From CAYLZW01 sp964388085 (GTDB lineage Bacteria > Myxococcota > UBA727 > CAYLZW01): 21,813 bases of DNA. The translations under genes and the position numbers were made by a program. Below are positions 14,859 through 21,813 of this stretch, piece by piece. A model generated the notes under the pieces. The model saw nothing but the letters and a program-made list of their open reading frames with translations. It did not search any database and was not told where the DNA came from. The stretch's first letter is position 1. The number at the start of each line of letters is the position of its first letter. Location of the stretch: the NCBI GenBank assembly GCA_964388085.1, contig CAYLZW010000072.1:1-21813 (forward strand), written 5' to 3'.

Positions 14859-16172
14859 TCACGATGAAACCGGTCCACCCGGCTCGCTCGCGTGCCCCGC
14901 GAGGTGCGTCAGCAGCCAGCGCAGCGCGACGGCGGCGCTCAGCTCGCGGATCATCTCGCGGGTGCTGCCGAGCAGCAGGCGGCGCTTGCTCTCGACGCCG
15001 CCGGCGTGCGCGAGCCCGAAGCAGACGGTGCCTACCGGCTTGTCGTCGCTGCCGCCGCCGGGGCCGGCGATACCTGTGACGCTGAGCGCGTAGTCGGCGC
15101 CGACGCGCGCGCGAGCTCCGGTCGCCATGGCGGCGGCGACCTCCTCGGAGACCGCGCCGTGCTGGTCGAGCAGCGCGCGGGGCACGTCGAGCAGCGCTGC
15201 CTTCACGTCGTCGGCGTAGGCGATGACGCCGCCGTGGAACGCCACGGACGAGCCGGCGATGTCGGTGAGCTGCTTGCCGAGGAGCCCCCCCGTGCAGGAC
15301 TCGGCGACGGCGACGGTGTGCTTCGTCTCTATCAGCCGCCGTACCACCAGCTCCGCGAGGCCCTGCTCACCGACGGCGTAGCAGGCGCCGCCGATGGCCG
15401 CCCGCGCGCGTGCGACCAGCTCGTCCGCGCGGCTCGCGGTAGGCGCCCGGCCGACGCCGCGCACGACGATGCGGGCGTGGTTCTCGGGGAAGCGCGTGCG
15501 GTACTGGACCAGCACGTCGGGGTTGTCGCGCTGCAGCTCCTCGAGCGCGGTGCCGAGCCGCGACTCGGTGATGCCGAGGCAACGCAGCGTGCGTCGCTCG
15601 GTGACGTCGCCCATGTCGCCGCGGGCGAGGCGCGGGAGCACGCGAGGGAGCACCTTGTGCTCGAGGATCCAGCGATACTCGCGCGGGACGCCGGGGAGCG
15701 AGTACACCTCGGCTGCCCCCACGCGCGTCCAAAAGCCCGGCGCGATGCCCACCTCGTTGCCGAGCATCTCGCCGGACGACGGCAGCTCTGCTTGCCGGCG
15801 GTTGTTCGGCGGCATGGGGACGCCGCGCTCGAGGAAGCGGCGCTCGATGAAGGCGAAGGTCGCTTCGTCGAGGCGCACGTCACAGCCGGCCGCGCGAGCC
15901 ACGCCGAGCGCCGTCAGGTCATCGGTGGTGGGCCCGAGGCCGCCGCTCGTGATGACGACGTCGGCGCGCGTGGCGGCCTCCACGACCACCTCCGCGATGG
16001 CGGCGACGTCGTCGGCCACCGCCGTGGTGCGGGTGAGCGACAGGCCGTAGGGCGCCAGGGCGTCCGCGAGGTCCTTGCTGTTGCCGTCGGCGAGCCGGCC
16101 ATCGAGCAGCTCGTCCCCGATGGAGATGGCTTCCACGCGGAACGCGCCCGAGGGAGCAGAAGCAGCAGACAT
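14859..16172 (-). CDS. cinA: CinA: pyridine nucleotide pyrophosphatase / NMN deamidase, 437 aa
   Basis: Two-domain protein of pyridine-nucleotide salvage. The N-terminal COG1058 (MoCF-like) domain hydrolyses ADP-ribose-type compounds, and the C-terminal PncC domain deamidates nicotinamide mononucleotide to nicotinate mononucleotide. The N-terminal domain shows ISIGDELLDGR (16-26) and SGGLGPTTDD (76-85). The C-terminal domain shows AESCTGG (290-296), GIAGPGGG (367-374) and KPVGTV (378-383). Both domains look intact and the length is normal. ATG 16172 has AGGAGG with 5-nt spacing, one of the best binding sites in the window. The gene starts 9 nt after the pgpA stop, so the two are almost certainly one transcript. 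The 'competence/damage-inducible' name comes from its recA linkage in other bacteria; no recA is visible here. Confidence 0.96.
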   Translation of the reverse strand: MSAASAPSGAFRVEAISIGDELLDGRLADGNSKDLADALAPYGLSLTRTTAVADDVAAIAEVVVEAATRADVVITSGGLGPTTDDLTALGVARAAGCDVRLDEATFAFIERRFLERGVPMPPNNRRQAELPSSGEMLGNEVGIAPGFWTRVGAAEVYSLPGVPREYRWILEHKVLPRVLPRLARGDMGDVTERRTLRCLGITESRLGTALEELQRDNPDVLVQYRTRFPENHARIVVRGVGRAPTASRADELVARARAAIGGACYAVGEQGLAELVVRRLIETKHTVAVAESCTGGLLGKQLTDIAGSSVAFHGGVIAYADDVKAALLDVPRALLDQHGAVSEEVAAAMATGARARVGADYALSVTGIAGPGGGSDDKPVGTVCFGLAHAGGVESKRRLLLGSTREMIRELSAAVALRWLLTHLAGHASEPGGPVSS

Positions 16173-16181
16173 CGGATCCTC

Positions 16182-16727
16182 CTACGCCAGCCCGAACATC
16201 GGCCACGCGAAGCGCTCGAGCAGCACGAGCACGACGAGGGCGTAGCCTCCCGCGACGAGATCGTCCGCCATGACGCCGAAGCCTGAGTGCAGGCGGTCCG
16301 CCGCGCTGACCGGCCAGGGCTTCCAGATGTCGAACAGGCGGAAGAGCAAGAAGCCGGCGACGAGGTTTACGACGAGGGGGCCACACAAGAGCAGCGTGAG
16401 CCCCTGGCCCGCGACCTCGTCGATGACCACGGCGCCGGGGTCGTCCCTCTGCAGGATCTTCTGCGTGCGCGTCGCCGCCGGGATGCCCGGCAAGAAGATC
16501 GCCGCCACGAGGAGCAGACGCGCCCACCACGGCAGCTCGAGCAGCACCACCGGCGCCCAGATGACGAAAGACGCCGCGCTGCCCGCCGTGCCCGGCATCT
16601 TCGGCGACAGCCCGCTGCCGAGGAAGGTCGCATACCAGAACGGAACGCCACGCCTCAGCCGCGGCCCCTCCGCTCGCGGAGCGTCGCTCGCGGGGGGACT
16701 CGGCTCGCTAGGCGTCGGCGCGTTCAT
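16182..16727 (-). CDS. pgpA: Phosphatidylglycerophosphatase A, 181 aa
   Basis: Inner-membrane enzyme that removes the phosphate from phosphatidylglycerol phosphate to give phosphatidylglycerol. Family motifs are FLGSGLSPKMPGTAGS (35-50) and DDPGAVVIDEVAGQ (95-108), with the acidic pair Asp103-Glu104. Several hydrophobic helices follow (about 54-85, 109-135 and the C-terminal 155-175), and FDIWKPWPV is the conserved block near helix 3. A 28-residue Pro/Ser-rich N-terminus precedes the domain. I placed the start at ATG 16727, with AAGG about 6 nt upstream. The frame stays open to an ATG at 16799, but that would overlap the start of the divergent beta-helix lipoprotein gene and adds sequence unlike the family. 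It heads the pgpA-cinA-DUF2505 run. Confidence 0.93.
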   Translation of the reverse strand: MNAPTPSEPSPPASDAPRAEGPRLRRGVPFWYATFLGSGLSPKMPGTAGSAASFVIWAPVVLLELPWWARLLLVAAIFLPGIPAATRTQKILQRDDPGAVVIDEVAGQGLTLLLCGPLVVNLVAGFLLFRLFDIWKPWPVSAADRLHSGFGVMADDLVAGGYALVVLVLLERFAWPMFGLA

Positions 16728-16797
16728 CCCCTGCCTTTGCCCGCTCGCCGCGACGAGCACAAGCGGGACGCGCGAGGACGCGGTACCCTCGGAGGGC

Positions 16798-19700
16798 ATG
16801 CGCGATGTGACGCTCCGCTCCGCTCTCCTGCTCGCCGCGCTCGCGCTCGCGTCCGCGTGCCCGAACGACGTCGAGCCGCTCGCCGACGGAGGGCTCGTCT
16901 ATGCCGGCGTACAGAGCGTCGTGGCTCTGGCGGGAGCGGATCTGCGCCCGCTCGAGGGCACTCGCGTGCAGCTCGATGGTCACGGCTCACGCTCGCTGAC
17001 CGAGGCCGGCGACCTGCTGCTCTCGTGGAGCCAGATCGACGGCCCGGCCGTAGTGCTGACGAACCCGTCGTCGCCCTCGCCCGCCTTCGTCGCGCCGCTC
17101 AGCCCGGCGACGTTGGTGTTCCGGCTGCGCGCGGAGAGCGGCGCCGGCGTCGCCTTCGACGAGGTGCAGGTGGACGTCGTTCGAGAGCAGCCCTCGGCGC
17201 CGTTCTTCGTCGAGGTCCCGCGCGACGTCGCGGTCGCCAGCGGCGCGACGTCGACCTTCGCCGCCGACGTGGTCGGCAACGCCGGCGGCGCCGTCAGCAT
17301 CGAGGCCGAGGCCCGCTGCGACGGTGACGTGTCCGTCACCGTCGAGGACAGCGCCGTGATCGTGCGCGGCACCGGGAAGCTCCCCTGCCTCATCGTCGTC
17401 GACGCGGTCGATGACGCAGGCCGACGTGCGGCCGCGGCGGCGCATGTGCTGTGGCCGCTCGGCACGGACCTCCCGCGCGCCACGCGCTTGTCCGCTCCGG
17501 TGGTGGCGGAGCCGGCCGACGAGGTGATGCTCCTCTTCGACGGAGAGGCGGGATCGTCCGAGACGTTCGCCTGGCCCGCCGGTGGTGCCGCCGACGGCTT
17601 GCAGGCGCTCAGCGTGGACCCGGTCGTCGCGCTCAGCGCGCCGGGCTTTCAGACCCGCCTCGCCATCGGTGCCGATCGTCGTCGTGGCCCCGTATCCGGT
17701 GGCGTGCACTACGCCTTCATCGACGTCAGCGCCGGCGCCGGCAACCGCGCGCCGACGGCCGACGGTGGCAGCGATCGCCGCGTCCGTCCGGGAGCGTCCT
17801 TCGCGCTCACCACCGGCTCCTCCGATCTCGACGGCGACCCGCTCACGGTCGAGATCGAGCAGGTGATCGGTCCGGCCGCGGCGCACGACGACGTCCAGCC
17901 CGGGGTGTTCCACGCGCCCGACGACCCTGGCGTGCTGCTCTTCCACGTCACCGCGCACGACGGGCGCGTGCGCTCGGCGCCCGCCTCCGTGCGCGTCGTG
18001 GTCGATCCCTCGGTGGCGAACGAGGGGCCGGTGGTCGACGTCGAGCCCATGCGCTGGGTCTCGCCCGGCACCGTGTTCCGTCTCGACGCATCGGCGGCGT
18101 ACGACCCGGACTCCGGCTTCATCGAGCGCTGGTCCATCGCGCAGGACCCGAGCGACGCCGTCGTCCTCCTGCAAGCCGCCGTCGACGAGGCGGCCGTGGA
18201 TCTGACGGCGGGCGCAGACGGCGAGGTCTATCACTTCCGCTTGTCCGCCTTCGATGAGGACGGCCAAGCGGGCTTCGCCGACGTCGAGGTCATCGTCGAG
18301 CGCGCCGGCCCCTACGTCGACGCCGCCACCGGCAGCGACGAGCAAGGCGACGGCACCGAGGCGTCCCCCTTCGCGAGCGTGGGCGCCGCGCTCGAGGTGG
18401 CGGCGCGCCATCAGCTCTCGGAGCTGCGCATCGCGAGCGGCCCGCAGCTGCCCTACGCCGGCCACGTGGTCGGCATCGACCTGGTCGGCGGGTACCAGCG
18501 CGACGGCGACGCCTGGATCGAGGGCACGGCGCCGAGCCGCCTACCGATCGGCTCCGGCGGGCTGGTCGTCGAGGACAGCGCGCTGTCGCGCCTGACGCTC
18601 GACTTGAGCGCCGCGGACGCGTCGTTCACGCTCGAGCGGGACAGCGCGCTTTCGCAGGTCGAGCTCAGCGAGGGCCCGGTTCACGTCGGCCCCCTCATCG
18701 AGGTGGCCGCCGGCGCCACCGCCTCGCTGAGCGAGGTCAGCGCCAGCGCGACCGCGCCCTCCGCCGGGGAGGCCGTGCTGCTGCGCGTGCACGCGGGCGC
18801 GGCCTTGCGCGTCAGCGACACGACGCTGAGCGGCGGTGCGGGTGGCCAACGGATAGCCATCGACTGCGAGGCCGCGACGCTCGACCTCATTCAAGCCGAC
18901 GTCGTCGCCACCAGCGGCGCCAGCGACGGAACCGGCATCCGCGCCCAGGGCTGTGACATCCAGCTCCTCGACACCCGGGTCAGCGGAGGCACCGCGACGA
19001 CGAGCGCCATCGGCGTCCGCGCCGCCGACTCGCGCCTGTACCTGGCACCCGACAGCGCGCTCGCCGGCGCCTCGCTCGGCTCTTCGTCGTCGGCGACCGG
19101 GCTGCTCATCGAGGCCGGGGACGCCCCCGTCGTGGTCGCGGGCAGCGTCAGCGCTGTCGAGGTGGGCGCCGCCGCGGTCACGGCCATCGGCGTCGACGCG
19201 GCCTCCTCGCGCGTGGCCGTCGACAACGCCGTCATCAGCGCGCGCGGCAGCGCCTCCGCCACCGCCCTGCTGGCGCGCGCCGATGGCGTTCAGGTGGCTG
19301 GCGGCGCGCTCGACGCGATGTCCGTGTCGGGCGCAGCGATCGCCGTCGACCTCGTGCACGCGGATGACGTCGTGCTCGACGCCGCCCGGCTGACGGCCAT
19401 CGGTGCGCAGGCCTTCGGCGTGCGCGCAGCGTCGGCGGACGGCGTGCTCGCCCCCCGTCTCAGCGGCCTTCTCGTCGACGTGACGGGCGCCGAGCAGGCC
19501 GCAGGCCTCGGGCTCGGCGCGTCACAGGCGGTGCTCGCGAGCGACGTGCAGGTGAGGGTGCACGTCCCCGGCGTCGCGACCTCCACACGCGGCGTGGGCC
19601 TGCGCGACGGCACCCTGCGCGCGTGCCAGCTCACGGTGAGCGGCGGCGGTGAGGTGCTGGGCGTCGTCGTGGCCACCGGCGGAGACGGCGCGCTGCTCGA

Positions 19701-20277
19701 GCGCACCAGCGTCGTCGTGCGCAGCGAAGGGGGGGCTGCCGTCGCCCTCCTCGGCGGTGCGCCCGTGAGCGTCGTGGCGTCGTTCTTGCGCGCCGAGAGC
19801 CCGGTGAACGCGCTCGGGCTCGACGCCAGAGCCGACACCGTGCTGCGCCACGCCACCGTGTGGGCCGACAGCACGGCCGTGCTCGGCAGCTCCTCGAGCG
19901 CCGTGCTCGACGCCGCGAGCTCGCTGCTCATGGGCGACACCGGCTTCGAGCGTACGGCCGCGGCCCCTGCGCCGGTGCTGGCCGTGAAGCTGGCCCTGGC
20001 CGCGGAGCGCCCTTGGGTCGACGGGCTCGGCGTCGTCGCCAGCAGCGACGTGGAGCTCGACGCCGCGGGATGCACCGCCTGCTTCTCTCCGACCGGCCCT
20101 CTCATCGACGACTCCGGGCACCTCTTGAGCGATGAGCCACACCCGCTCGTGGACGCGGGCGCTGCCGAATTCGCCGTGAGCGTTGATATCGACGGGGACG
20201 CCGTACCGAGCGGCCCGTACCCCGACATTGGCTGCGACGAGCGGGCGCCCGTGGAGCCCGCGCCGGACGCTCCCTAG
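16798..20277 (+). CDS. Large lipoprotein with PKD-like domains and a right-handed beta-helix, 1159 aa
   Basis: Probable surface-exposed lipoprotein. The signal peptide ends at ASAC (Cys21). Residues about 35-500 hold several Ig/PKD-like modules. The clearest open with NRAPTADGGSDRRVRPG and with NEGPVVDVEPMRWVSPGTVFRLDASAAYDPDSG, the usual 'NR.P.AD.G' and 'DA..S.DPD' patterns. At about 504 the sequence PYVDAATGSDEQGDGTEASPF, followed by a helix, is the entry motif of DUF1565/parallel beta-helix proteins. The next 600 residues are short Ala/Val/Ser/Asp-rich strands with regular turns, consistent with a long beta-helix. The end, PYPDIGCDE, matches the choice-of-anchor Q C-terminus (usually DIGA.E). 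ATG 16798 has GGAGGG close upstream. The start lies 70 nt from the divergent pgpA. No catalytic residues are evident, so binding or adhesion is more likely than lysis. Confidence 0.9.
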   Translation: MRDVTLRSALLLAALALASACPNDVEPLADGGLVYAGVQSVVALAGADLRPLEGTRVQLDGHGSRSLTEAGDLLLSWSQIDGPAVVLTNPSSPSPAFVAPLSPATLVFRLRAESGAGVAFDEVQVDVVREQPSAPFFVEVPRDVAVASGATSTFAADVVGNAGGAVSIEAEARCDGDVSVTVEDSAVIVRGTGKLPCLIVVDAVDDAGRRAAAAAHVLWPLGTDLPRATRLSAPVVAEPADEVMLLFDGEAGSSETFAWPAGGAADGLQALSVDPVVALSAPGFQTRLAIGADRRRGPVSGGVHYAFIDVSAGAGNRAPTADGGSDRRVRPGASFALTTGSSDLDGDPLTVEIEQVIGPAAAHDDVQPGVFHAPDDPGVLLFHVTAHDGRVRSAPASVRVVVDPSVANEGPVVDVEPMRWVSPGTVFRLDASAAYDPDSGFIERWSIAQDPSDAVVLLQAAVDEAAVDLTAGADGEVYHFRLSAFDEDGQAGFADVEVIVERAGPYVDAATGSDEQGDGTEASPFASVGAALEVAARHQLSELRIASGPQLPYAGHVVGIDLVGGYQRDGDAWIEGTAPSRLPIGSGGLVVEDSALSRLTLDLSAADASFTLERDSALSQVELSEGPVHVGPLIEVAAGATASLSEVSASATAPSAGEAVLLRVHAGAALRVSDTTLSGGAGGQRIAIDCEAATLDLIQADVVATSGASDGTGIRAQGCDIQLLDTRVSGGTATTSAIGVRAADSRLYLAPDSALAGASLGSSSSATGLLIEAGDAPVVVAGSVSAVEVGAAAVTAIGVDAASSRVAVDNAVISARGSASATALLARADGVQVAGGALDAMSVSGAAIAVDLVHADDVVLDAARLTAIGAQAFGVRAASADGVLAPRLSGLLVDVTGAEQAAGLGLGASQAVLASDVQVRVHVPGVATSTRGVGLRDGTLRACQLTVSGGGEVLGVVVATGGDGALLERTSVVVRSEGGAAVALLGGAPVSVVASFLRAESPVNALGLDARADTVLRHATVWADSTAVLGSSSSAVLDAASSLLMGDTGFERTAAAPAPVLAVKLALAAERPWVDGLGVVASSDVELDAAGCTACFSPTGPLIDDSGHLLSDEPHPLVDAGAAEFAVSVDIDGDAVPSGPYPDIGCDERAPVEPAPDAP

Positions 20278-20288
20278 ACCCCGTTGAG

Positions 20289-20316
20289 GCGTTTTCGGGG
20301 CCCGGACCCGAAACGC
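20289..20316 (+). terminator. Hairpin after the beta-helix lipoprotein gene
   Basis: Arms GCGTTTTCGGG (20289-20299) and CCCGAAACGC (20307-20316) pair with a single bulged T, starting 12 nt after the stop codon. A second small hairpin with a GCAA loop (GGGC-GCAA-GCCC) follows and then CCTTT. There is no proper U-tract, so termination strength is uncertain. Confidence 0.5.
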
Positions 20317-20391
20317 GAGGGGGCGCAAGCCCTTTGCAAACACCTGGAGCAGCGAACACCGGCGCCGTCGACGACGAGCGAATGGAAGACG

Positions 20392-20429
20392 AGAAAAACG
20401 CGCGCGCCAGGGGAGGCAGCGCGCGCGTT
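20392..20429 (-). terminator. Rho-independent terminator for ftsZ
   Basis: On the minus strand a perfect 11-bp stem (AACGCGCGCGC / GCGCGCGCGTT, loop 20408-20418) runs straight into a T-rich tract, with plus-strand A20394-A20398 giving TTTTTCTC. This is the textbook form and the clearest intrinsic terminator in the window. It lies about 140 nt beyond the ftsZ stop codon. Confidence 0.8.
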
Positions 20430-20525
20430 CGAGAACATTCCAGTGTCACAGATCATGCGGGAGCGTCGGTTCCACGCTCGCTGTCACCGCTCCCAGTGCC
20501 GCGAGAGAGTCAGACCTTCAGAGGC

Positions 20526-20553
20526 CGTCGCCGCGCCGTGCGGAGCGGCGACG
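20526..20553 (-). terminator. Hairpin just after the ftsZ stop codon
   Basis: A perfect 9-bp stem (CGTCGCCGC / GCGGCGACG) with a 10-nt loop lies 13 nt beyond the ftsZ stop. No U-tract follows, so it may protect the 3' end or attenuate rather than terminate. The true U-tract terminator lies further down at 20392-20429. Confidence 0.45.
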
Positions 20554-20566
20554 AGCGTTAGACGCG

Positions 20567-21813
20567 TCACTCCGCGTTTCGGCGTAGGAAGGCCGGGATG
20601 TCGTACTCGTCCTCCTCGACCACCTCGTGCGACGAGAAGCCCGGCTGGGTGTCCCGCGCCAGGCCGCGCCCGCTCGGCAGCTCCTCCTCGACCGGCGGCA
20701 GCATCGAGATGACCGGCGCCGCGGCGCGTGGCTCCGGACGGGCCGGCTCGCTGCGAGGGGGCGCCGCGGCGGGCTGCTCCGTCGTGTGCGCCTGCCGCCA
20801 GCCGCGCCGGATGTACGTGGGCACGTCCGCGTCCGCGCGCTGCTGCGCCGCCATGGGCAACGGCCCCTGCTGCTGCTGCTGCGCGAGGTCCTCGACGAGG
20901 CGCGAGGGCTGGCGGTCGAAGCCGGTGGCGATCACCGTGATCGCCACGTCGTTGCCCATGCTCTCATCGACGACGTAGCCGAAGATCACGTTGGCGTCCT
21001 CGTGCGCGACGTCGGTAATGAGCGCGATGGCGGCGTTCACCTCGTGCAGCGTCAGCGTCGGTCCACCCGTGACGTTGACCAGGATGCCCGTCGCGCCGTC
21101 GACGCTGATGTCCTCGAGCAAGGGGCTCGAGATGGCCTGGTGCGCGGCGTCGATGGCGCGCCGCTCCCCGCTGCCACGCCCGATGCCCATGAGCGCCATC
21201 CCCTGGCCGCTCATGACGCTGACGGCGTCGGCGAAGTCGACGTTGATGACGCCCTGCTGCGTGATGATGTCGCTGATGCCCTTGACGGCGTTCAAGAGCA
21301 CCGCGTCCGCCATCTTGAAGGCGTCGAGCATGCTCGTCTCCTCCGTGGCGAGATCGAGCAGGCGGTCGTTCGGCACCACGATGAGCGTGTCGACCGCCTG
21401 CTTGAGCGCGTCGATGCCGCGGTCGGCCTGCTTGCGGCGCCGGTTGCCCTCGAAAGTGAAGGGCTTGGTGACGACGCCCACCGTGAGCGCGCCGTGCCGA
21501 CGAGCGACGTCGGCGATGATGGGCGCCGCGCCGGTCCCGGTGCCGCCGCCCATGCCCGCGGCCACGAACACCATGTCGGCGCCGTCGAGCATCTCCTCGA
21601 TGCGGTCGATGCTCTCCTTCGCCGCCCCCGCGCCCACCTCGGGCTTGGCGCCGGCGCCGAGCCCCTTGGTGCTGCCGTGGCCGAGCTGCAGCTTCACCGC
21701 CGAGCGGTTGATCTCGAGCGCCTGGCAGTCGGTGTTGGCGACCATGAAGTCGACGCCGGCGATGCCGTGGTCGATCATGTTGTTGACGGCGTTGCCGCCG
21801 CCGCCGCCGACGC
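20567..21813 (-). CDS. ftsZ: Cell division protein FtsZ, N-terminus cut by the window edge
   Basis: Tubulin-like GTPase that polymerises into the Z-ring and recruits the division machinery. The visible 414 residues begin inside the first nucleotide-binding loop (VGGGGGNAVNNMID), so only the first couple of dozen residues are missing. The tubulin signature AAGMGGGTGTG and the T7 loop INVDFADAVSVMS, needed for GTP hydrolysis between subunits, are intact. After the globular part comes a long variable linker with a run of five Gln and many Pro/Ala. The conserved C-terminal peptide YDIPAFLRRNAE, which binds FtsA and other partners, is at the very end. An ATG at 21778 is internal, as the conserved sequence continues upstream of it in frame. 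ftsZ normally ends the division and cell-wall cluster (ftsQ, ftsA), and the terminators behind it agree with that. Confidence 0.97.
   Translation of the reverse strand, partial: VGGGGGNAVNNMIDHGIAGVDFMVANTDCQALEINRSAVKLQLGHGSTKGLGAGAKPEVGAGAAKESIDRIEEMLDGADMVFVAAGMGGGTGTGAAPIIADVARRHGALTVGVVTKPFTFEGNRRRKQADRGIDALKQAVDTLIVVPNDRLLDLATEETSMLDAFKMADAVLLNAVKGISDIITQQGVINVDFADAVSVMSGQGMALMGIGRGSGERRAIDAAHQAISSPLLEDISVDGATGILVNVTGGPTLTLHEVNAAIALITDVAHEDANVIFGYVVDESMGNDVAITVIATGFDRQPSRLVEDLAQQQQQGPLPMAAQQRADADVPTYIRRGWRQAHTTEQPAAAPPRSEPARPEPRAAAPVISMLPPVEEELPSGRGLARDTQPGFSSHEVVEEDEYDIPAFLRRNAE

Noticed and set aside
20274..20456. 60-aa minus-strand open frame between ftsZ and the beta-helix gene
   Set aside because: It contains the ftsZ terminator stem and lacks a binding site, so it is not a gene.

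Overview
The window is a high-GC chromosomal segment with almost every gene tightly packed. The organism is most likely a myxobacterium-like member of the Myxococcota (old Deltaproteobacteria, order Polyangiales or similar). This rests on three things: the strong G/C bias at third codon positions; very large secreted lipoproteins built from ASH/choice-of-anchor, VWA, PKD-like and beta-helix modules; and a DUF2505 protein. The taxonomic call is inference. I see no mobile element, prophage, CRISPR array, tRNA or rRNA.

Left part (1-7830, all minus strand). A membrane sensor histidine kinase runs off the left edge. After a 355-nt gap carrying a four-copy 13-bp tandem repeat and a hairpin terminator comes a run of genes read right to left: prmC (release-factor methyltransferase), a HisH-like gene, a HisF-like gene, yqeY, dnaG, and, after a 274-nt gap, a glycine-zipper protein of unknown function. 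prmC, the HisH-like gene and the HisF-like gene overlap by 1 and 4 nt and so are probably translationally coupled. The HisH/HisF-like pair is the most striking item in the window. Both are clearly homologous to the two subunits of imidazole glycerol phosphate synthase. The HisH-like protein has lost its nucleophilic Cys, its catalytic His and its oxyanion motif. The HisF-like protein has lost one of its two catalytic Asp residues and both phosphate-binding loops. They look like a co-conserved pseudoenzyme pair rather than histidine-biosynthesis enzymes.

Middle part (7831-14342). A small lipoprotein with a probable jelly-roll fold (plus) diverges from prmC. It is followed by a 55-aa unknown protein (minus), a 40-bp nested inverted repeat, a six-TM HdeD/DUF308-like membrane protein (plus), a strong bidirectional hairpin terminator, a 1039-aa ASH-plus-VWA lipoprotein (minus), and an M23 (LytM) lipoprotein endopeptidase (plus).

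Right part (14312-21813). A DUF2505 protein, cinA and pgpA form a minus-strand cluster, with the DUF2505 gene overlapping the M23 gene tail-to-tail by 31 nt. A 1159-aa beta-helix lipoprotein (plus) diverges from pgpA. The window ends inside ftsZ (minus, N-terminus missing), which is followed by a hairpin with a U-tract that is the best intrinsic terminator in the window.

Functionally the segment mixes housekeeping genes (translation release, replication priming, cell division, phospholipid and NAD salvage) with cell-envelope lipoproteins. Long open frames antisense to the real genes are common here because of the base composition and have been left out.
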